Origin: Comamonadaceae bacterium
GTDB lineage: Bacteria; Pseudomonadota; Gammaproteobacteria; Burkholderiales; Burkholderiaceae_C
Length of the DNA stretch: 5,136 bases
Reading direction: 5' to 3'
Assembly (NCBI GenBank): GCA_947454585.1
Contig: CANGML010000143.1
Coordinates: 1 to 5,136 of the forward strand
This document shows, piece by piece, positions 1 through 5,136 of this stretch. The translations under genes and the position numbers were made by a program. Under the pieces are notes generated by a model. That model was not told the DNA's origin. It was given only the letters and a program-made list of their open reading frames with translations, and did no database searches. The first letter of the stretch is position 1. Each line of letters starts with the position of its first letter.

Positions 1-48
1 CCCTCAACTGCCAGGTGTGCATTTGATATTTTTAAAAGGAGACAGTTC
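1..48 (+). other. Short leader upstream of the transporter operon
   Basis: This 48-base stretch precedes the first gene. Apart from the ribosome binding site at its right end, I can support nothing specific. One forward frame (from base 3) reaches a TGA at 24-26 and could be the tail of an upstream gene, but seven codons are too few to judge. The frame of the downstream gene is also open back to base 1. An A/T-rich patch at 21-37 could belong to a promoter, but no convincing -35/-10 pair is visible. Whether the operon promoter lies here or further left cannot be decided. Confidence 0.4.
36..41 (+). promoter_or_regulatory. Ribosome binding site of the binding-protein gene
   Basis: AAGGAG at 36-41 is a strong Shine-Dalgarno match ending seven bases before the ATG at 49. 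It fixes the start of the binding-protein gene, whose frame is otherwise open to the left edge. It is the clearest ribosome binding site in the window; most downstream starts sit inside the end of the preceding gene. Confidence 0.85.
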
Positions 49-120
49 ATGCAAAAACGTTACTTCCTAAGTGCCTTGATGGTCGGGTTGCTGAGTGCCT
101 ATGCGGGCACAGCGGCAGCC
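49..120 (+). other. Signal peptide of the binding protein
   Basis: Residues 1-24 form a typical Sec signal: a basic start (MQKR), a hydrophobic core (about residues 5-19) and an AAA site before Gln25. Cleavage after Ala24 would leave a mature protein beginning QEKFKIG, which leads directly into the first beta strand of the binding fold. There is no lipobox cysteine, so the protein should be soluble in the periplasm rather than lipid-anchored. Confidence 0.85.
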
Positions 121-1215
121 CAAGAGAAATTCAAAATCGGCTTGATCTTGCCCATGACAGGCCCCTTTGCCTCAACGGGTAAACAGATCGAAGCCGCAGC
201 ACGTCTTTACATCGCACAGAACGGTGACACCGTCGGCGGTAAAAAAGTCGAGCTGATCGTCAAAGACGACACCAGCGCCCCCGATGTGACCAAGCGCATC
301 GCGCAAGAACTGGTGGTGAACGACAAGGTCAATGTGTTGGCAGGTTTTGGTTTGACGCCCCTGGCTTTGGCCACCGCGCCTATCGCCACCCAATCGAAAA
401 CACCCATGGTGGTGATGGCCGCCGCCACTTCCAGCATCACCCAAGCATCGCCTTATGTGGTGCGCACCAGCTTTGCGTTGCCGCAAGCCGCGGTGGCTTT
501 AGCCGATTGGGTCCCCAACAACGGCATCAAAAAAGTCGTGACCTTGGTGTCTGACTACGGCCCTGGCATTGACGCAGAAAAGTTTTTCAAAGAACGCTTG
601 ACCTTCAACGGCGGCCAAGTGGTGGAAACCTTGCGCGTGCCCATGCGCAACCCGGACTTCGCGCCCTTCTTGCAAAAAGTGCGTGACTTGAAGCCTGATG
701 CCTTGTATGTGTTTGTGCCCTCGGGTGCTGGTGCTGCCTTGATGAAGCAGTTTGCCGAGCGCGGCATGGACAAAGCCGGTATCAAGCTGATTGGCACGGG
801 CGACATCACCGATGACGATATCTTGAACAGCATGGGCGATGTGGCCAACGGCGTGGTGACCTCGCACCATTACTCCGCCTCACACAACTCACCCTTGAAC
901 AAAAAGTTTGTCGCTGCCTTTGAAAAAGCCAATGCCGGCATGCGCCCCAACTTCATGGCCGTGGGTGGCTATGACGGCATGCGTGTGATTTACGAAGCCG
1001 CCAAAACCACCAAAGGTGGATCTGGCGATGCCTTGTTGAACGCCATGAAGGGCCAACTCTTTGAGAGCCCACGCGGTCCCATGTTCATCGACGCACAAAC
1101 CCGCGATGTGGTGCACAACATCTACATCCGCAAGGTGGAGAAGGTGGGAGGTCAGCTGTACAACCAAGAGTTCAGCACCATTCCTGACGTCAAAGATCCA
1201 GGCAAAAACAAATAA
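49..1215 (+). CDS. ABC transporter periplasmic substrate-binding protein, branched-chain amino acid (HAAT) family
   Basis: This 388-residue secreted protein would capture the solute in the periplasm and deliver it to the LivHM channel encoded next. Seen: a signal peptide (residues 1-24), then a type I periplasmic-binding fold of the LivJ/LivK class (Peripla_BP_6). Hallmarks include the opening strand KIGLILPMTGPFASTG (29-44), the GFGLTPLALATAPIA segment (99-113), MAAATSS (123-129) and SDYGPGID (168-175). Length is normal for the family. The protein has no cysteine, so it lacks the disulphide of E. coli LivJ/LivK. The LivJ segment holding a ligand-contacting serine (CSSST) is replaced here by GLTPL, suggesting a ligand other than a plain amino acid. 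Start chosen from the AAGGAG site and the signal peptide. The stop TAA shares its last A with the ATG of the next gene. Neighbouring genes suggest an aromatic acid as cargo; this is inference. Family assignment is secure, substrate is not. Confidence 0.95.
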   Translation: MQKRYFLSALMVGLLSAYAGTAAAQEKFKIGLILPMTGPFASTGKQIEAAARLYIAQNGDTVGGKKVELIVKDDTSAPDVTKRIAQELVVNDKVNVLAGFGLTPLALATAPIATQSKTPMVVMAAATSSITQASPYVVRTSFALPQAAVALADWVPNNGIKKVVTLVSDYGPGIDAEKFFKERLTFNGGQVVETLRVPMRNPDFAPFLQKVRDLKPDALYVFVPSGAGAALMKQFAERGMDKAGIKLIGTGDITDDDILNSMGDVANGVVTSHHYSASHNSPLNKKFVAAFEKANAGMRPNFMAVGGYDGMRVIYEAAKTTKGGSGDALLNAMKGQLFESPRGPMFIDAQTRDVVHNIYIRKVEKVGGQLYNQEFSTIPDVKDPGKNK

Positions 1216-2093
1216 TGCTCACCCTATTGTTTGACGGGGTCGCGTACGGCATGCTGCTGTTTATTCTGGCAGTGGGCTTGTGCGTGACCATGGGGTTGAT
1301 GAACTTCATCAACCTCGCGCATGGTGCGTTTGCCATGTTGGGGGGGTACTTGACCGTGGTGCTGATGCAGCGCCATGGCCTGCCGTTTTTGTGGTGTTTG
1401 CCCTTGGCCTTTTTGGCCTCCGCTTTGGTGGGCGTGGTGCTGGAGCGCACCCTGTACCGGCCGATGTATAAAAAACCTCATCTAGACCAAGTGCTGTTTT
1501 CCATTGGCTTGGCCTTCATGGCCGTGGCTTCTGCCGATTACTTGATGGGCTCGCAACAGCAAATCATGCAGTTGCCCGATTGGTTGCGTGGTCGCACCGA
1601 GTTGTTTGCCGACACGCCTTTTGTGTTGGGCATGGGGCATTACCGTTTGTTCATCATCGCCGTCTGTGCCGCCTTGACTGTGGGCTTGCAATACGTGTTG
1701 TCTGCGACACGTTTTGGCAGCCGTCTGCGCGCCAGTGTGGATGACGCGCGTGTGGCTTCGGGGCTGGGCATCAATGTGAACGTGGTGTTCGCCGCCACCT
1801 TCGCCGTGGGCTCTGGCTTGGCTGGCTTGGGCGGTGCCTTGGGTGCTGAGGTGCTGGGCTTGGACCCAACCTTTCCCTTGAAATTTATGGTGTATTTTTT
1901 GATCGTGGTCGCCGTGGGGGGCACCACCTCGATCACGGGGCCTTTGTTAGCCGCCTTGCTGCTGGGCATTGCCGATGTGGCGGGCAAGTACTACATCCCC
2001 AAACTCGGTGCTTTTATTGTTTACACGCTCATGATTGCAATTTTGATTTGGCGTCCGCAAGGACTGTTTGTTCGACAAGGCGGTAAGTCATGA
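1215..2093 (+). CDS. livH: Branched-chain amino acid-type ABC transporter permease, LivH family
   Basis: This 292-residue inner-membrane permease would pair with the LivM-type protein to form the translocation channel. Seen: about eight hydrophobic segments (roughly 8-28, 34-52, 58-76, 92-112, 138-162, 189-214, 222-250, 262-279). Family motifs are NFINLAHG (30-37), ERTLYRPM (77-84), a charged cytoplasmic loop likely to contact an ATPase (165-186, with RASVDDARVASGLG), VAVGGTTSITGPLLAALLLG (232-251) and the terminal WRPQGLF (279-285). Length is typical of LivH. The ATG overlaps the preceding TAA by one base (TAATG), which favours translational coupling; no strong separate ribosome binding site is obvious. 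The symbol marks the family; transport of leucine itself is not implied. Confidence 0.95.
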   Translation: MLTLLFDGVAYGMLLFILAVGLCVTMGLMNFINLAHGAFAMLGGYLTVVLMQRHGLPFLWCLPLAFLASALVGVVLERTLYRPMYKKPHLDQVLFSIGLAFMAVASADYLMGSQQQIMQLPDWLRGRTELFADTPFVLGMGHYRLFIIAVCAALTVGLQYVLSATRFGSRLRASVDDARVASGLGINVNVVFAATFAVGSGLAGLGGALGAEVLGLDPTFPLKFMVYFLIVVAVGGTTSITGPLLAALLLGIADVAGKYYIPKLGAFIVYTLMIAILIWRPQGLFVRQGGKS

Positions 2094-3064
2094 ATGCCCA
2101 AACTTCTTTGCTGCGTGCTGCACGTTGGCAGCCGCTGGAGCTGGTATTTTGGGTGCTGGCTTTTGTCTCACCTTGGTTGTTGTCACAGCATGCGCTGATC
2201 ATCAACGAGATCGCCATCGTGGCCTTGTTTGCCGTGTCCCTCGATTTGGTGTTGGGCTACACCGGCATCGTGTCGCTGGGCCATGCCGCTTTTCTCGGCT
2301 TTGGCGCTTACTCGGCGGCCTTGTTTGCCAAGCACATCCATCCGGACCCGCTGATCGGTTTGGGTGTGGGCATGGTGGCGGCCACCTTGCTCGGTGCGGT
2401 GTGCTCGCTGTCGATCATGCGCGGCAGTGATTTGACGCGCCTGATGGTGACCTTGGGTACCGCGCTGATCTTGCTCGAGTTGGCCAACAAGTACAGCGAC
2501 TTGACGGGCGGCGCCGATGGCTTGCAGGGTGTCTTGATGGGGCCCTTGTTGGGTCACTTTGATTTCGACTTGATCGGTCAAGTCGCCGCGTGGTACTCGC
2601 TGTCGATTTTGTTTGTGTTGTTTGTCTTGGCCCGTCGCTTGGTGCACGCACCCTTGGGCGCCACGCTCAAAGCGGTGCGTGACAACCGCTTGCGTGCCAT
2701 GGCGATTGGTATTCCTGTCACCGCGCGCTTGGCAGTGGTCTACACCGTGGCGGCGGGCATCGCGGGCGCTGCGGGCGCACTGATGGCGCAAACCACGGGC
2801 TTTGCCTCGTTGGATGTGTTTGCACTCGACCGCTCCGCCGATGTGATGCTGATGTTGGCCATTGGCGGTGTGGGTTGGTTGTACGGCGGCATTGCGGGTG
2901 CAGTGGCGTTCAAGCTGATGTATGACGTGATCGCCAACATCACACCCCAATACTGGACGTTTTGGATTGGTTTATTTTTGGTGGTGTTGGTCATGGTGGG
3001 ACGCGAGCGCTTGATTCGTCCCTGGACGTGGTTTTCCGCCGCGCGCCGCGAGGGGACCTCATGA
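2090..3064 (+). CDS. livM: Branched-chain amino acid-type ABC transporter permease, LivM family
   Basis: This 324-residue inner-membrane permease is the second half of the channel. Seen: multiple hydrophobic segments and the LivM signature GYTGIVSLGHAAFLGFGAY (56-74). Further family motifs are TGGADGL (139-145), a basic cytoplasmic loop likely to dock an ATPase (about 183-213, with LKAVRDNRLRAMAIGI), and GGVGWLYGGIAGA (259-271). Length fits LivM proteins without the long N-terminal extension of the E. coli protein. The start lies in an ATGA overlap with livH (four shared bases), with AAGG a short way upstream at about 2078-2081. The end makes another ATGA overlap with livG. Both point to coupled translation and fixed stoichiometry of the two permeases. 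Family assignment is secure; substrate is inferred only from context. Confidence 0.95.
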   Translation: MNAQTSLLRAARWQPLELVFWVLAFVSPWLLSQHALIINEIAIVALFAVSLDLVLGYTGIVSLGHAAFLGFGAYSAALFAKHIHPDPLIGLGVGMVAATLLGAVCSLSIMRGSDLTRLMVTLGTALILLELANKYSDLTGGADGLQGVLMGPLLGHFDFDLIGQVAAWYSLSILFVLFVLARRLVHAPLGATLKAVRDNRLRAMAIGIPVTARLAVVYTVAAGIAGAAGALMAQTTGFASLDVFALDRSADVMLMLAIGGVGWLYGGIAGAVAFKLMYDVIANITPQYWTFWIGLFLVVLVMVGRERLIRPWTWFSAARREGTS

Positions 3065-3813
3065 GCACCTACGCTTTACAAACACACGACTTGGTCAAAC
3101 GCTTTGGCGGCATCACCGCCACCGACCATGTGACCTTGAACATCGCCCAAGGCGCACGCCATGCCTTGATTGGGCCCAATGGCGCGGGCAAGACCACGCT
3201 GATCAACTTGATGACGGGCGTGTTGCCCGCCACGTCAGGACGCATTGTGTTGGAGGGCCAAGACATTTCAGATTTGGCACCGCACCAACGGGTGGGCCGT
3301 GGCATGGTGCGCACGTTCCAAATCAACCAACTGTTCAACTCATTGACGCCGCTGGAAACCCTGACCATGGTGGTCACCCAGCACCGTGGTGAGGGCGCCA
3401 AGTGGTGGCAGCCCTTGGGCCACAGCGCGGCGATCACCGAGCGTGCCGAGCAGTTGCTGGCGCAGTTTCACTTGACCGATGTGATGCAACAGCGCACCGA
3501 GCATCTGGCCTATGGCAAACGACGTTTGCTCGAAATGGCGATTGCGCTGGCCTGTGAGCCCCGTGTGTTGTTGCTCGATGAACCGGTGGCGGGCGTGCCC
3601 GCCGGTGAGCGTGACGAGCTGCTGCAAACCGTGGCGGCCCTACCCAAAGAGGTATCGATTGTGTTGATTGAGCACGACATGGACTTGGTGTTTAACTTTG
3701 CCGACCGCATCACGGTGTTGGTCAACGGGGCGGTGCTGACCGAGGGCACACCGCAAGCAATTGCACAGGACCCGCAAGTCAAAGCGGTGTATTTGGGGGC
3801 CGACCATGTCTAA
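3061..3813 (+). CDS. livG: Branched-chain amino acid-type ABC transporter ATP-binding protein, LivG family
   Basis: This 250-residue cytoplasmic ATPase is one of the two motors of the importer. Seen: Walker A GPNGAGKT (38-45), Q-loop Gln87 (RTFQ), signature region LAYGKRRLLEMA (149-160), Walker B VLLLDEP with catalytic Glu174 (169-175), and switch His205 (LIEHDMD). The C-terminal tail YLGADHV matches the short LivG ending. The frame is open further left, with an in-frame ATG at 2962, but that start would add 33 residues lying inside livM. The ATG at 3061 overlaps the livM stop by four bases, follows GAGGGG, and begins the protein where the family does. LAYG in place of LSGGQ is normal for LivG. 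The following KRRL (usually close to QQRR) and the AGVPAGE after Walker B (usually AGLNP-like) depart from the E. coli protein as I recall it, but look like a subgroup trait rather than inactivation. Confidence 0.95.
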   Translation: MSTYALQTHDLVKRFGGITATDHVTLNIAQGARHALIGPNGAGKTTLINLMTGVLPATSGRIVLEGQDISDLAPHQRVGRGMVRTFQINQLFNSLTPLETLTMVVTQHRGEGAKWWQPLGHSAAITERAEQLLAQFHLTDVMQQRTEHLAYGKRRLLEMAIALACEPRVLLLDEPVAGVPAGERDELLQTVAALPKEVSIVLIEHDMDLVFNFADRITVLVNGAVLTEGTPQAIAQDPQVKAVYLGADHV

Positions 3814-4543
3814 TGCGCTCGAACTTTTAAGGCTGGACAACCTGAGCGCGGGTTATGGTGAAGCGGTGGTGTTGCATGACATCTCGCTGCGTTTGAACGA
3901 GGGTGAAACCTTGGCCCTGTTGGGGCGCAACGGCACCGGTAAAACCACGCTGATGGACACCTTGGTGGGCGCTACCACGCAGCACAGCGGTCAGATCACC
4001 TTTGGGGGTGTGGCCCTGCACCCTTTGGCCTCGCATGAGCGTGCTGCGGCCGGCATGGGGTGGGTGCCACAGGAGCGCAACATTTTCAAATCGCTCACGG
4101 TGCACGAAAACCTCACCGCCGTGGCGCGTGCGCCGCGCAACCAGCAGCATCGCCCATGGACGCCCGAGCGTGTCTATGAGTTGTTCCCACGTTTGGCCGA
4201 GCGCCAAGACAACTTGGGCACGCAACTCTCAGGCGGTGAGCAGCAAATGCTGGCCGTTGGCCGCGCCTTGGTGTTGAACCCCCGCTTGTTGTTGTTGGAC
4301 GAGCCCTTAGAAGGCTTGGCGCCCATCATTGTGGAAGAGCTGCTGCGTGCGATTGCGCGTATCACACGTGAAGAGGGCTTGAGCGCCATCATCGTGGAGC
4401 AGCACCCGCAAGCCATTTTAAAAATCAGCCATCAAGCCGTGGTGTTAGACCACGGCACGGTGGTGCACAGCGGCAGCGCCAGTGAGTTGTTGGATAACCC
4501 CGACTTGTTAGATCGTCTGTTGGGCGTGGCCCAGGTCGATTGA
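3806..4543 (+). CDS. livF: Branched-chain amino acid-type ABC transporter ATP-binding protein, LivF family
   Basis: This 245-residue cytoplasmic ATPase is the second motor, expected to pair with LivG beneath the permeases. Seen: Walker A GRNGTGKT (40-47), Q-loop Gln89 (WVPQERNIF, a LivF trademark), signature LSGGEQQ (141-147), Walker B LLLLDEP with catalytic Glu166 (161-167), the LivF-like EGLAPIIVEEL (169-179), and switch His200 (VEQH). All catalytic motifs are intact. The frame is open upstream with an in-frame ATG at 3761, but the extra 15 residues (MHRTRKSKRC...) are unlike any LivF start. The ATG at 3806, preceded by a G-rich stretch at 3795-3799, gives a normal N-terminus and overlaps the livG stop by eight bases. 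This is the last transporter gene; the oxygenase starts 20 bases after its TGA. Confidence 0.95.
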   Translation: MSNALELLRLDNLSAGYGEAVVLHDISLRLNEGETLALLGRNGTGKTTLMDTLVGATTQHSGQITFGGVALHPLASHERAAAGMGWVPQERNIFKSLTVHENLTAVARAPRNQQHRPWTPERVYELFPRLAERQDNLGTQLSGGEQQMLAVGRALVLNPRLLLLDEPLEGLAPIIVEELLRAIARITREEGLSAIIVEQHPQAILKISHQAVVLDHGTVVHSGSASELLDNPDLLDRLLGVAQVD

Positions 4544-4563
4544 GCGTCGAGAAAGAGAAAGCT
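4544..4563 (+). other. 20-base gap between livF and the oxygenase gene
   Basis: This is the only true intergenic gap within the operon. It is purine-rich (GAGAAAGAGAAAG) and holds at most a weak Shine-Dalgarno-like element (GAGAAAGAG) before the ATG at 4564. It is too short for a terminator plus a new promoter and shows no inverted repeat, so read-through from livF into the oxygenase gene is expected. Confidence 0.7.
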
Positions 4564-5136
4564 ATGTTTTTAAAAAATACCTGGTACGTCGCGGCCACTG
4601 CTGCAGAAGTGCAAGACAAACCTTTGGGCCGCAAGATTTGTGGCGAGTCCATGGTGCTCTACCGCGGCGTGGGCGGCAAGGTGTCTGCTTTGGAAGATTT
4701 CTGTCCGCACCGAGGTGCACCGTTGTCACTGGGCAAGGTGTGCAATGGCAACTTGGTGTGTGGCTACCACGGCTTAGAAATGGGGTGCGATGGCAAAACC
4801 GTGGCCATGCCCGGACAACGCGTGCGTGGCTTCCCCGCGATTCGCGCTTATGCCTCAGTTGAGCGTTACGGCTTCATCTGGGTCTGGCCTGGGGACATTG
4901 CTTTGGCCGACGAATCAACCCTGCCTAAGTTTGAGTTCTTTGATAACCCCGCCTGGGCCTATGGCGGTGGGCTGTATCACATCCACTGCAATTACCAATT
5001 GATGGTTGATAACTTGATGGACTTGACGCATGAGACGTATGTCCATGCCAACAGCATTGGCCAAAAGGAAATCGACGAAGTGCCATGCACCACCCGTGTG
5101 GACGGCGACCATGTGATCACCAGTCGCTTCATGGAA
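4564..5136 (+). CDS. vanA: Rieske non-haem iron oxygenase, vanillate O-demethylase oxygenase subunit-like (partial, 3' end outside window)
   Basis: This cytoplasmic oxygenase would demethylate a methoxylated aromatic acid; the VanA reaction is vanillate + O2 + NAD(P)H to protocatechuate + formaldehyde, with electrons supplied by a VanB reductase. Only residues 1-191 of an expected ~350 are present and the frame is open at the edge. Seen: the VanA-like opening MFLKNTWYVAA, a Rieske [2Fe-2S] centre C47-x-H49 ... C66-x2-H69 (DFCPHRGAPLSLG and CGYHGLEMGC), MPGQRV (82-87), and the catalytic-domain motif NLMDLTHETYVH (150-161). This last motif supplies bridging Asp153 and iron ligands His156 and His161. 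The third ligand, an Asp, should lie beyond the window. IGQKEIDE (165-172) also matches VanA proteins as I remember them. Start: first ATG after livF, giving the family N-terminus. Related O-demethylases (for syringate, veratrate, 3-O-methylgallate or dicamba) share this architecture, so the exact substrate is open. Confidence 0.92.
   Translation, partial: MFLKNTWYVAATAAEVQDKPLGRKICGESMVLYRGVGGKVSALEDFCPHRGAPLSLGKVCNGNLVCGYHGLEMGCDGKTVAMPGQRVRGFPAIRAYASVERYGFIWVWPGDIALADESTLPKFEFFDNPAWAYGGGLYHIHCNYQLMVDNLMDLTHETYVHANSIGQKEIDEVPCTTRVDGDHVITSRFME

Larger units (their letters stand above)
49..5136 (+). other. Probable single transcription unit: Liv-type importer plus aromatic O-demethylase
   Basis: Six co-directional genes lie with overlaps of 1, 4, 4 and 8 bases and then a 20-base gap. 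No terminator-like hairpin with a T-run is visible between any of them. The arrangement suggests one polycistronic mRNA extending past the right edge. The promoter, any regulator (VanR/GntR-, MarR- or LysR-type would be typical for aromatic operons) and the operon end are outside the window. Confidence 0.75.

Noticed and set aside
21..37. A/T-rich patch as a possible promoter -10 region
   Set aside because: No matching -35 element at proper spacing can be seen in the few bases available, and the patch directly adjoins the ribosome binding site.
2068..2430. Forward open frame of 120 codons spanning the livH/livM junction
   Set aside because: It overlaps two well-supported genes in another frame, and its product (many Cys, Arg and Gly) shows no family resemblance.
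2183..2950. Long reverse-strand open frame (255 codons) opposite livM
   Set aside because: Its translation is rich in His, Gln and Arg with no recognisable domain. It lies wholly opposite a clear permease gene and is explained by codon bias in that gene. The other reverse-strand open frames in the window are similar shadows.
2962..3060. Upstream ATG extending livG by 33 residues
   Set aside because: The extension overlaps livM coding sequence and has no family similarity. The ATG at 3061 has the GAGGGG site, the ATGA overlap and the normal N-terminus.
3761..3805. Upstream ATG extending livF by 15 residues
   Set aside because: The added residues are basic and unlike LivF N-termini. The ATG at 3806 gives the normal length and junction.
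4002..4277. Forward open frame of 91 codons inside livF
   Set aside because: It lies entirely inside livF, whose motifs are intact in the other frame. It has no ribosome binding site or recognisable content.
4638..5002. Two short forward open frames (4638-4862 and 4790-5002) inside the oxygenase gene
   Set aside because: Both are out-of-frame shadows of the VanA-like gene, which shows Rieske and iron-site motifs without interruption from 4564 to the window edge.

Overview
The window reads as one tightly packed, left-to-right operon from a proteobacterium. Moderately high GC, heavy use of TTG for leucine and many GTG/GCC codons suggest a betaproteobacterium of the Burkholderiales, perhaps Comamonadaceae (Limnohabitans/Rhodoferax-like). 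That placement is an impression from composition and protein style, not a computed result.

Layout: a short leader (1-48) carries a good ribosome binding site. Five genes follow that together make a complete branched-chain-amino-acid-type (HAAT/Liv) ABC importer: a secreted periplasmic binding protein (49-1215), permease LivH (1215-2093), permease LivM (2090-3064), ATPase LivG (3061-3813) and ATPase LivF (3806-4543). Every junction inside the transporter overlaps (by 1, 4, 4 and 8 bases). After a 20-base gap comes the first 191 codons of a Rieske non-haem iron oxygenase very like the vanillate O-demethylase oxygenase VanA (4564 to the window edge). It has no stop codon because the window ends inside it.

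How they work together: the binding protein would capture a solute in the periplasm, LivHM would form the channel, and LivGF would power uptake. Because an aromatic O-demethylase is apparently on the same transcript, the likely cargo is a methoxylated aromatic acid such as vanillate rather than leucine, isoleucine or valine. VanA-type enzymes turn vanillate into protocatechuate plus formaldehyde and need a reductase partner (VanB), which would be expected just downstream. Cargo assignment is inference; the protein families are clear.

I see no RNA gene, mobile element, CRISPR array, terminator or long repeat. No non-coding stretch exceeds 48 bases. Nothing here looks like a wholly undescribed system; the main point of interest is the transporter-oxygenase linkage.
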